From: JBFLYE01 sp040756715 [NCBI: bacterium]
Lineage (GTDB): Bacteria > UBA9089 > UBA9088
DNA length: 9,228 nt
Direction: 5' to 3'
Assembly: GCA_040756715.1 (NCBI GenBank)
Contig: JBFLYE010000215.1
Location: 1 to 9,228, forward strand
In this document: piece after piece, positions 1 through 5,792 of the stretch
Position numbering within the stretch: the first letter of the stretch is position 1
Layout of the letters: each line of letters opens with the position of its first letter
Translations under genes and position numbers: made by a program
The notes under the pieces: generated by a model
Seen by the model: the letters and a program-made list of their open reading frames with translations, nothing else
The model's database searches: none
What the model was told of the DNA's origin: nothing

Positions 1-221
1 ATTATACCTATTGTGTAGATAAGTAAGCCTTTTCTTTTAAGGATTGAATAGTCAATTAAAGGGTTTAGGAGGCATAAAATTATTCCAAAAATTGCCCAGA
101 CTATCTGTTTTTTCCACAAAGGATATTCCCATCTGAATGTTGTGCTGTAAAGGGTAGCAATGCCAATCCCTGTTAAAAGAAGAACAAGGAGAATAAGTTG
201 TGAATTAAGCCTTTTTTTCAT
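1..221 (-). CDS. rodA: Rod-shape-determining SEDS glycosyltransferase RodA, N-terminal part
   Basis: The reverse strand from 221 to the window edge reads 73 open codons and is cut by the left edge, so only the N-terminus is present. It starts MKKRLNSQLILLVLLLTGIG and continues with LYSTT, WKKQIVW and LIDYSILKRKG. A hydrophobic helix at about residues 8-25, a KKQ-(I/L)-W stretch, a second helix at about 41-57 and an L-I-D-Y loop match the start of RodA/FtsW/SpoVE (SEDS) proteins; the LIDY loop favours RodA. SEDS proteins are multi-pass inner-membrane enzymes that polymerise peptidoglycan glycan strands from lipid II with a partner penicillin-binding protein. An in-frame stop lies at 231-233 and no other start codon is nearby, so ATG 219-221 is the start. 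It has no Shine-Dalgarno sequence, only a T-run. FtsW is the main alternative. Confidence 0.8.
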   Translation of the reverse strand, partial: MKKRLNSQLILLVLLLTGIGIATLYSTTFRWEYPLWKKQIVWAIFGIILCLLNPLIDYSILKRKGLLIYTIGI

Positions 222-229
222 AAAAAAAA

Positions 230-256
230 TTTATAATTATTTAAAAGCCTTGTCAA
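230..256 (-). promoter_or_regulatory. Possible sigma70-type promoter for rodA
   Basis: Read on the minus strand, a consensus -35 TTGACA (256-251) is followed after 15 nt by TATAAA (235-230). The spacer is shorter than the optimal 17 nt. The -10 ends only 8 nt before the rodA ATG at 221, so a start at the usual distance would give an essentially leaderless mRNA, which fits the missing Shine-Dalgarno sequence. This is pattern matching only; the region is very AT-rich, so chance hits are easy. Confidence 0.35.
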
Positions 257-280
257 GATTTGCATATAAAAAATTCTTGA
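253..280. repeat. Imperfect inverted repeat between the two divergent -35 boxes
   Basis: TCAAGATTT (253-261) and AAATTCTTGA (271-280) are inverse complements except for one extra T, separated by 9 nt. The arms overlap the -35 boxes of both divergent promoters, so a protein bound here could affect both rodA and the clpP operon. Part of the symmetry is trivial, because two divergent -35 boxes both contain TTGA. No known operator such as CIRCE or a CtsR box is recognisable. Confidence 0.3.
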
Positions 281-305
281 AAATTGTTCCTTTAGTTTGT
301 ATAAT
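277..305 (+). promoter_or_regulatory. Strong sigma70-type promoter for the clpP operon
   Basis: TTGAAA (277-282), a 17-nt spacer and a perfect TATAAT (300-305) form a near-consensus housekeeping promoter. The usual start distance puts the transcript start near 311-313, at the edge of the ribosome binding site AGAGGTGAT (311-319), about 13 nt before the first ATG at 325. It is the only good plus-strand promoter I see before the 325-7880 gene run, so it probably drives at least the unknown gene, clpP and the HEAT gene. Confidence 0.7.
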
Positions 306-324
306 AAATCAGAGGTGATGAGAT

Positions 325-756
325 ATGGTAGTTAATGCCATTGAGCCAAATCAAGGATATGTTTCCGAGATGCCAAAGGAGGTAAATGAAATAGCAAGTG
401 CTTCTGTAAGGGCAGAGATGCCTCAAGCAGAAACCCGAGACTCTTTTCGTTCTCCGATGCCTGTATCAGATGCGGTTGAGCCAGATCCTGCTATGTCTGT
501 TTATACAAGCCAAATATACCAGCAACAACAGGCATACTTTGATACGGCAAGAAGGATTGAAATAGGTGCGGTTGGGATTGGCGGGCAAGACCATGGAACT
601 TTACCACCGCCATTTGAGGTATCTCTATTGAGACCTGCAGAGACCCTTATAAGCCTATCAAAGGATGGATGGAGGGGGATTCTTCCTTACAATCCCTACA
701 TTTATCATAATTTTATGTGGAAACAACCACAGGAGCAAATCTCTATAGTTTGGTAA
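325..756 (+). CDS. Unknown 143-aa protein, first gene of the clpP operon
   Basis: I do not recognise a family. ATG 325 follows a good ribosome binding site (AGAGGTGAT at 311-319) and a near-consensus promoter, and the reading frame stays open to TAA 754-756, two bases before the clpP start, so it is probably a real gene translationally coupled to clpP. Residues 1-60 are rich in Pro, Glu, Ser and Ala with a loose [16 protein letters not shown] similarity, and look disordered. A glutamine run (QQQQ, 66-69) is followed by a Gly-rich patch (GAVGIGG, 81-87), PPP (94-96) and an aromatic C-terminus (YNPYIYHNF at 122-130, ending IVW). No signal peptide or membrane segment is visible. It does not resemble trigger factor, the usual gene before clpP in many bacteria. 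It could be a lineage-specific protein or the remnant of a larger one. Confidence 0.55.
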   Translation: MVVNAIEPNQGYVSEMPKEVNEIASASVRAEMPQAETRDSFRSPMPVSDAVEPDPAMSVYTSQIYQQQQAYFDTARRIEIGAVGIGGQDHGTLPPPFEVSLLRPAETLISLSKDGWRGILPYNPYIYHNFMWKQPQEQISIVW

Positions 757-758
757 AA

Positions 759-1361
759 ATGGAAAAATTTCAGCTTGTTCCTATGGTTATAGAGCAAAGC
801 CCAAGGGGTGAAAGGGGGTATGATATATTCTCTCGCCTCCTCAAAGATAGAATTATATTTTTAGGCCTACCGATTGATGATGAGGTATCAAATATAATAA
901 CCGCCCAGATGCTCTATTTGGAAGCAGAAGACCCAGAAAGGGATATTGACATTTATATCAATAGCCCAGGGGGCATAGTTACTGCCGGGCTTGCCATATA
1001 TGATACAATGCAATACATAAAATGTGATATTTCAACCATCTGTATTGGCCAGGCTGCATCAATGGGAGCCTTAATCCTTTCGGCAGGGACAAAGGGAAAA
1101 AGGTTTGTCCTTCCCCATGCCAGGATTATGATTCATCAGCCATTGGGTGGAGCACAAGGACAAGCTACTGACATAGGGATTCAGGCAAAGGAGATCTTAA
1201 GGGTAAAGGAAGAAATAAACAAAATTCTTGCAAAACATACAGGTCAGAAGCTTGAAAGAATTGAGCAAGACTCGGATAGGGATTTTTATATGTCAGCTAA
1301 AGAGGCTGTAGAATATGGAATAGCTGATCAAGTTTTTACAAGCAGGAAAACAAAGAAGTAG
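759..1361 (+). CDS. clpP: ATP-dependent Clp protease proteolytic subunit ClpP
   Basis: ClpP is the cytoplasmic serine peptidase that forms a double seven-membered ring and degrades proteins fed by AAA+ unfoldases such as ClpX or ClpA/C. The 200-aa product is a normal length. It starts with the family's [18 protein letters not shown] (6-23), followed by RIIFLG (31-36) and YINSPGG (66-72). The catalytic triad is Ser101 (GQAASMGA), His126 (MIHQPLGG) and Asp175 (DSDRDFYM), spaced 25 and 49 residues apart as in E. coli ClpP (97/122/171). I place the start at ATG 759 rather than 717, because the 717 start adds 14 residues that lack family character, lie inside the preceding gene and have no ribosome binding site. 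ATG 759 also has only a weak one, so translation is probably coupled to the upstream stop two bases earlier. The stop TAG shares its last G with the GTG start of the HEAT gene. No unfoldase gene is visible in this window. Confidence 0.97.
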   Translation: MEKFQLVPMVIEQSPRGERGYDIFSRLLKDRIIFLGLPIDDEVSNIITAQMLYLEAEDPERDIDIYINSPGGIVTAGLAIYDTMQYIKCDISTICIGQAASMGALILSAGTKGKRFVLPHARIMIHQPLGGAQGQATDIGIQAKEILRVKEEINKILAKHTGQKLERIEQDSDRDFYMSAKEAVEYGIADQVFTSRKTKK

Positions 1362-3838
1362 TGGACTTTCCGAAAATTGTTAAAAATCTTTCCGATAAAT
1401 CAATTATTTTTGGAAAAGGAAGAAGAAAAAAGGCAGTAGAAGAGCTTGCAAAAATAGGGACAGCCGAGGTAGTTCCATATCTTGTCAATGCCCTTTCTGA
1501 TTCTGATAGTGAGGTAAAAAGACATGCCTTTTCTTCCCTTTGCCATCTTTCTGACCCTTCTGCAATTGATTGCCTTTGTTCTAATTATCTTAAGGATAGA
1601 AATGAAAAGGTATGGGAGATAATTACCACAAGGGGTTTCGCACCATCATCTCCTAAAGAAAGAATCCTTTTTTTTATAAAAACAGGCCAAACCGCAAAGT
1701 GTATCCCTCCATCTTCTCCTGATATTCCTGTTCTTATTGAAATGCTAAAAGAAGGGGAAACAAAAAATGAAGCCACAAGAATCCTCTCAAGCATCAATGA
1801 TGATACTGTAAAGGAAGGACTTTTTAATAACCTCTTTTTAACCTGGAATAACACCCTTTTTTCATTTCTTATAAATACAAGCTTTCTTCCCCAAGATGAT
1901 GGAAAAAGGCTTATATTCTATCTATTTCTAGGAAGGGATGAGGATGCGCAATTTATTGAAAAGAGAAAAAAGGGCTCTTTTATTTCGGGTTATAAATCCC
2001 TTGGACTTGAGGGAAAAAATAGGCTAATAGAGATTCTGGTCAAAAAACCCTCCCTTTTACACCTTCTTTATAATCTCATTGCTTTTGAAAATAACCTAGG
2101 AATTATGAGGTCTATATTTAAACTTATTATTGAACACAAAATGAAAGAGGCGTTTTCTTTCTTTCTTAAAAGAAGGGAGGAAGATTTTATTATAAAGATC
2201 TTAAGCGGTCTTTCTATTTCTAATGAAGACCTTCTTGAGATAGGGCTTATAAAGGGAGGGCTTGTTTTGTGTATGGTATATAATTGCTTAAAAAAAAGGG
2301 GGTGGAAAACGAATGAACCACTTCTTCTTGAATTTATAGAATATGTAGGAAAGATTGAGGATGAGCTTTTAAGGGTAAATATAAGGGCTTTAGCTTCTAA
2401 CAACAAAAGGGAGGCTATATCTATTCTCTCTAAAATTAAGGATAAAAGGGCAATAGATAACTTGATTTCCCTTCTTAAAGACCAGAATTGGAGAATAAAA
2501 AGGCAGGCAAGTAATTGCCTTGTTGAAATTGGAGGAAATAGGGTTTTATCCTCTTTGATTGAGCTATTTAAGGAAAAAGATTGGGCTTTAAGGGTTATAT
2601 GCTCTGAAAGCTTAGCAATGATGGGACAGGAAAAGGTAATAGAATTTCTTATTAAGGCACAATCAGAGGAGAAATTAGAGGTTTCTGAAGAGGCTTATAT
2701 ATCTTTAGCAAAGCTTTGCCCTCCTTCTTCCCAAGATGTTTTCATTAAGGCTTTAAGACATAATAACCCAAAGATAAGGAGAATAGCAACTGCCTCCCTT
2801 GGAAAGATAGGAAGCGATAGGGCAATAAAACCCCTCATTAGGACATTAAATGATATGGATAGTGTTGTAAGGCTACAGATATCATATTCCCTTGCAAATA
2901 TTGGAAAAAGATATAATGTAAGCCTTCCCATAGAGGAAAAGGGTTTATTTGCTAAAACTGGAATTATCAAGGCAATTGGTCTTAAGGCCGAGGAGAAACA
3001 CATAGATTTTCTCCTTTCTTCCCTTAATGATGGTGATTGGAGAATAAGAAAAGAGGCGATTAGAAGCTTAAAAAAGATAGGAAAACCGTATTTTATTAAG
3101 CCATTAATTAAGATGCTTCAGGATGAAAAGCTTGAGGTAAAAAGGGAAGCATCCATTGCTCTATGCAGACTTGGTGAAGAAAAGGGATTTGGTATACTTG
3201 TGGATGGAATAAGAAGCAAGAATTGGAGTGTTCAAATACAAATGGCTCATACAATGAGCAATTATATTACAGAAAATAGAGAAAGGGTTTTTAAGCTTTT
3301 TGTTGAATTAACCAAAGACCCAGATTCCCAGACAAGGGCAGCTGCCATTATTGGCATTGGAATGATGGGGGATGAAAAATTTATCCCAACCCTTCTTATG
3401 GCATGGACGCAGGAGAGAGAGGTTGGGATAAAAAAGAGAATAATCACATCCTTAATTAATATTGGAAGCGAAAAGGGCCAAAGGGCATTTATCCTTGGGC
3501 TATCAGACAAAAGCGAAGAAATAAGAGAAGCCTCTGCATATGGATTTAAAAGATTAAGGATAAAAGATGGTTTTAGCCCCCTTATTGAAAAGATTGATGA
3601 TAATAGTAGCAGGGTAAGAAAAAGCATATTCTCATCCTTAAGGCAAATTGTTGATGAATTTGGGATGGAAATTGCTGAAAAAAACCTTGTCTTACTTGAT
3701 AAAAAGATAAGGGAATTATCTAATGAGAAAAGGGATGCCTCTGAGATTACTGAGATCTTGCTCCTTCGCCTTTCCCTTGCCATATTGAAATATAAAAAGA
3801 GGTCAGGAGGAAGATATCAGGAGTCAGGAGTTATATGA
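1361..3838 (+). CDS. Large HEAT-repeat (PBS-lyase-like) protein
   Basis: This 825-aa all-helical protein starts at GTG 1361, overlapping the clpP stop by one base. HEAT repeats of about 31-38 residues have the pattern A-x2-x-L-x-x-(I/L)-G ... A-(I/V)-x-x-L-(I/L)-x-x-L-x-(D/N). An N-terminal set covers about 24-95, a less regular helical segment about 100-340, and a long run about 348-765. Clear units are GKIGSDRAIKPLIRTLND (481-498) and KKIGKPYFIKPLIKML (571-586). Such proteins act as protein-binding scaffolds and no catalytic motif is visible. No signal peptide or membrane segment is seen, so it is probably cytoplasmic. Its place directly after clpP could mean a role in substrate delivery or assembly, but that is inference from position only. 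Arginine is almost always AGA/AGG: by hand I found one CGN codon among about 53. The last residues (about 814-825) are encoded by a GGAGTCA-type heptamer tract, so the tail may be an acquired extension. The stop TGA lies inside the methyltransferase start ATGA. Confidence 0.85.
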   Translation: MDFPKIVKNLSDKSIIFGKGRRKKAVEELAKIGTAEVVPYLVNALSDSDSEVKRHAFSSLCHLSDPSAIDCLCSNYLKDRNEKVWEIITTRGFAPSSPKERILFFIKTGQTAKCIPPSSPDIPVLIEMLKEGETKNEATRILSSINDDTVKEGLFNNLFLTWNNTLFSFLINTSFLPQDDGKRLIFYLFLGRDEDAQFIEKRKKGSFISGYKSLGLEGKNRLIEILVKKPSLLHLLYNLIAFENNLGIMRSIFKLIIEHKMKEAFSFFLKRREEDFIIKILSGLSISNEDLLEIGLIKGGLVLCMVYNCLKKRGWKTNEPLLLEFIEYVGKIEDELLRVNIRALASNNKREAISILSKIKDKRAIDNLISLLKDQNWRIKRQASNCLVEIGGNRVLSSLIELFKEKDWALRVICSESLAMMGQEKVIEFLIKAQSEEKLEVSEEAYISLAKLCPPSSQDVFIKALRHNNPKIRRIATASLGKIGSDRAIKPLIRTLNDMDSVVRLQISYSLANIGKRYNVSLPIEEKGLFAKTGIIKAIGLKAEEKHIDFLLSSLNDGDWRIRKEAIRSLKKIGKPYFIKPLIKMLQDEKLEVKREASIALCRLGEEKGFGILVDGIRSKNWSVQIQMAHTMSNYITENRERVFKLFVELTKDPDSQTRAAAIIGIGMMGDEKFIPTLLMAWTQEREVGIKKRIITSLINIGSEKGQRAFILGLSDKSEEIREASAYGFKRLRIKDGFSPLIEKIDDNSSRVRKSIFSSLRQIVDEFGMEIAEKNLVLLDKKIRELSNEKRDASEITEILLLRLSLAILKYKKRSGGRYQESGVI
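3802..3831 (+). repeat. Heptamer tandem-repeat tract (CAGGAGT type)
   Basis: GTCAGGAG (3802-3809), an 8-nt interruption, then CAGGAGT twice (3818-3831). The 7-nt unit differs by one or two bases from the unit CGGRAGT found on the other strand at 5991-6021. The tract encodes the last residues of the HEAT protein, and its final unit contains the ribosome binding site of the methyltransferase gene. It resembles in style the heptanucleotide short tandem repeats described in cyanobacteria, without implying that lineage. Confidence 0.6.
3826..3830 (+). promoter_or_regulatory. Repeat-derived ribosome binding site for the methyltransferase
   Basis: AGGAG sits 4 nt before ATG 3835 and belongs to the last CAGGAGT heptamer. 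It favours ATG 3835 over the in-frame ATG 3856, which has only GGA close upstream. The spacing is slightly short but workable. Confidence 0.55.
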
Positions 3839-3853
3839 TTGGTGGTTTTGGAA
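3835..3853 (+). repeat. Left copy of a 19-bp duplicated edge of the RM module
   Basis: ATGATTGGTGGTTTTGGAA matches 16 of 19 bases with 5774-5792, the start of the phosphatidyltransferase gene; the encoded residues are MIGGFG and MIGSFG. The methyltransferase-like sequence proper seems to begin after this stretch (M-A-N-N from 3856). This looks like a duplicated target or a leftover of the original downstream gene start. Four of the matches (ATGA) are constrained by the overlapping stop, so the significance is moderate. Confidence 0.45.
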
Positions 3854-5010
3854 AAATGGCAAATAACGGTATAGAATTACAATACAAAGCAAAAGAAGAT
3901 TTAAAAAGGATTATCGCTATCATATCCCCAGTTACTCTCAAGGAAATCGTAAGTTTTGGTCAGAACAGACTTGATGGATGGAGCAATATGCTTATCTTCG
4001 GGGATAACTTACAGGCGTTAAGAACTTTGATAAAAGAACCAAATATCAAAGGAAAAATTAGGTTGGTATATATAGACCCTCCCTTTGGGACAAACCAAGA
4101 CTTCAAAAGTGGAATTTCACGAACAGTAAGTAAGAGTAGAGAAGACGATACCGCATATAATGATAGACTCGTGGGGGCAGAATACATTGAGTTTTTAAGA
4201 AAAAGAATTATTTTGCTTAGAGAGATAATGTCAGAGGATAGCTCAATATATGTTCACATTGATTGGAAAATGTGTCACTATGTGAAAGTTCTAATGGATG
4301 AGATTTTTGGGCAGGAACGATTTATCAATAATATTACGAGAATAAAATGCAACCCAAAAAGCTTTAGAAGAATGGCATACGGAAATATGACAGATGCAAT
4401 TCTTTTTTATTCAAAAACTGATGAGTATATTTGGAACGATCAGCGAGAAGACTTTACAGATGAACAAATAAAAACCCTATTTCCTAAAATTGATAAGGAG
4501 GGCAGGCATTATACAACACTTCCTCTCCACGCTCCAGGCGAAACTCTAAATGGACCCACGGGGAAGGAATGGAGAGGACGTAAGCCTCCAAGAGGAAGTC
4601 ACTGGCAATATCCTCCAGAAGAATTGGACAAATTAAATGAGCAAGGTTTGATTGAATGGTCATCTACAGGAAATCCACGCCGAATATATTATGCAGAGGA
4701 AGCTGTGAAAAAGGGTAAAAAACGACAGGATATTTGGGAATTTAAAGACCCTCCATATCCTTCTTATCCAACTGAAAAAAATCTTGAAATGCTCAAAACT
4801 ATTATAGAGGCATCCTCAAACCCAGATGACTTAGTTTTAGACTGTTTTGTTGGTTCTGGGACAACTTTAATTGCCGCAGAAGAGTTGGGAAGGCGGTGGA
4901 TTGGGATTGATAATTCTAAAGTTGCTTTAGATGTAGCACAAAAAAGGCTTTCATCAATAAAAAAACATTCAAGGTTTACACTATACAAGATATGGGAGAA
5001 AATGGAATGA
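3835..5010 (+). CDS. DNA methyltransferase (N6-adenine/N4-cytosine, beta-class) of a restriction-modification system
   Basis: It transfers a methyl group from S-adenosylmethionine to an exocyclic amino group of a base in a specific DNA site, protecting it from the partner nuclease. In the 391-aa product the catalytic motif IV DPPF (81-84, in LVYIDPPFGTNQDF) comes before the cofactor motif I DCFVGSGTT (336-344). This order, with YPTEKN (311-316, motif X) just before motif I and GIDNS (357-361) after it, marks the beta class (methylase N-4/N-6 family). DPPF favours N6-adenine over N4-cytosine, which more often has SPPY. The middle part, with GPTGKEWRG (240-248) and PPRGSHWQY (251-259), is typical of these enzymes; the recognition site cannot be read from it. 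ATG 3835 is chosen for its AGGAG; ATG 3856 is possible. Eight of 26 arginines are CGN, against almost none in the HEAT gene, which suggests transfer. It overlaps both neighbours by ATGA. Confidence 0.93.
   Translation: MIGGFGKMANNGIELQYKAKEDLKRIIAIISPVTLKEIVSFGQNRLDGWSNMLIFGDNLQALRTLIKEPNIKGKIRLVYIDPPFGTNQDFKSGISRTVSKSREDDTAYNDRLVGAEYIEFLRKRIILLREIMSEDSSIYVHIDWKMCHYVKVLMDEIFGQERFINNITRIKCNPKSFRRMAYGNMTDAILFYSKTDEYIWNDQREDFTDEQIKTLFPKIDKEGRHYTTLPLHAPGETLNGPTGKEWRGRKPPRGSHWQYPPEELDKLNEQGLIEWSSTGNPRRIYYAEEAVKKGKKRQDIWEFKDPPYPSYPTEKNLEMLKTIIEASSNPDDLVLDCFVGSGTTLIAAEELGRRWIGIDNSKVALDVAQKRLSSIKKHSRFTLYKIWEKME
4994..4998 (+). promoter_or_regulatory. Ribosome binding site that decides the endonuclease start
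   Basis: GGGAG lies 8 nt before ATG 5007 inside the end of the methyltransferase gene. The alternative start ATG 4992 overlaps this element and has no ribosome binding site of its own, so 5007 is preferred. It gives an ATGA overlap (5007-5010) like those at the two outer edges of the module. Confidence 0.6.
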
Positions 5011-5777
5011 ACGAATGGGTAAGAAAGAGCATAAAGATTGCTAATGCACCGGGATATTTGGATAACCTTCACAATATTTATTCTACAACAGAAGAATCAT
5101 GGAGAGCAATTTCTGTTGACACCAAAAAAGAATTAGAAGAAATTTTTAAATCCGGTGATGATGTGTCGTTGGTTAGGGAGCTATTAAGATTACCGAAGTT
5201 TCCGATCAATGACCCTTATGTAGCATTTTTACGAAAAAAGGATGTTTTCGTTAAATATAATCCTAAGACTGTTAACAGAATAGCTAAGAGAGTTCGTTCT
5301 TTGGGATTTAAGGCAATAATAGAAGCCATTGAAGAACCTAAGGCATCAAGTAGGCGAATCGGGATTCTTTTTAGAAAATGGCTACCAAGCATTGGCTATC
5401 CTGTACTTCCAGAATCCGAGTTTGGAACCTATAAAGGAATAGCATTTCTTCAAGGAAGCGATGCACAACTAAGGAATTTTGCAAACGAAAAACTTGGCTG
5501 TAATCTTGAGAAAGGACTAGATTTTCTTGCCAAAGTAAAAGATATTTATTTGATTGGGGAAGTAAAATTTCTTACTGATTATGGGGGTGCACAGAATGCA
5601 AACTTTGAAGATGCACTGAGATTGTTTAGAAAGAAGGAGGGGAATGCTATGCGAATCGCTGTCCTTGATGGTGTTGTATGGATCAAAGATGGAACAAAAA
5701 TGTATAGAACAGTTTGTGAGTTAGAAGAAACGGCTTTGACTGCCCTCTTACTTAAAAAATTCTTGGAAAGTCAATGA
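5007..5777 (+). CDS. Probable type II restriction endonuclease, PD-(D/E)XK-like
   Basis: This 256-aa protein directly follows the methyltransferase, overlapping it by ATGA, and is most likely the cognate nuclease that cuts unmethylated DNA. I do not recognise the named enzyme family. A PD-(D/E)XK-type core is readable: Asp172 in KGLDFLAKVKD (169-179), then 12 residues, then Glu185-Val-Lys187 in YLIGEVKFLTDYGGAQ (181-196). The central segment IEEPKASSRRIGILFRKWL (108-126) looks conserved and may help in structure or DNA contact. The N-terminal about 60 residues are helical and charged. There is no signal peptide or membrane segment, as expected for a cytoplasmic DNA enzyme. Four of 16 arginines use CGN codons, as in the methyltransferase. 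The stop overlaps the next gene start by ATGA. No controller (C) protein gene is present. Alternatives are a non-specific or solitary PD-(D/E)XK nuclease, but the pairing argues against that. Confidence 0.75.
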   Translation: MNEWVRKSIKIANAPGYLDNLHNIYSTTEESWRAISVDTKKELEEIFKSGDDVSLVRELLRLPKFPINDPYVAFLRKKDVFVKYNPKTVNRIAKRVRSLGFKAIIEAIEEPKASSRRIGILFRKWLPSIGYPVLPESEFGTYKGIAFLQGSDAQLRNFANEKLGCNLEKGLDFLAKVKDIYLIGEVKFLTDYGGAQNANFEDALRLFRKKEGNAMRIAVLDGVVWIKDGTKMYRTVCELEETALTALLLKKFLESQ

Positions 5778-5792
5778 TAGGTTCTTTTGGAA
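5774..5792 (+). repeat. Right copy of the 19-bp duplicated edge of the RM module
   Basis: ATGATAGGTTCTTTTGGAA is the natural start of the phosphatidyltransferase gene and matches 3835-3853 at 16 of 19 bases. Together the two copies bracket the methyltransferase-endonuclease pair almost exactly (about 1.94 kb apart). Confidence 0.45.

Noticed and set aside
717-758. Longer clpP start at ATG 717
   Set aside because: The extra 14 residues overlap the preceding gene, have no ribosome binding site and do not resemble a ClpP N-terminus; the family sequence begins right after ATG 759.
1585-3783. Several minus-strand open frames of 89-173 codons opposite the HEAT gene
   Set aside because: They mirror the coding frame of a clearly real repeat protein, have no recognisable family, and no promoter or ribosome binding site was seen for them.
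3835-5777. Type III restriction or BREX/DISARM-like defence system
   Set aside because: Only a methyltransferase and a small nuclease are present; no helicase, ATPase or other defence genes adjoin, so a plain type II pair is the simplest reading.
3835-5792. Insertion sequence carrying the RM genes
   Set aside because: No transposase and no terminal inverted repeats at the module edges; the flanking 19-bp similarity is direct and imperfect.
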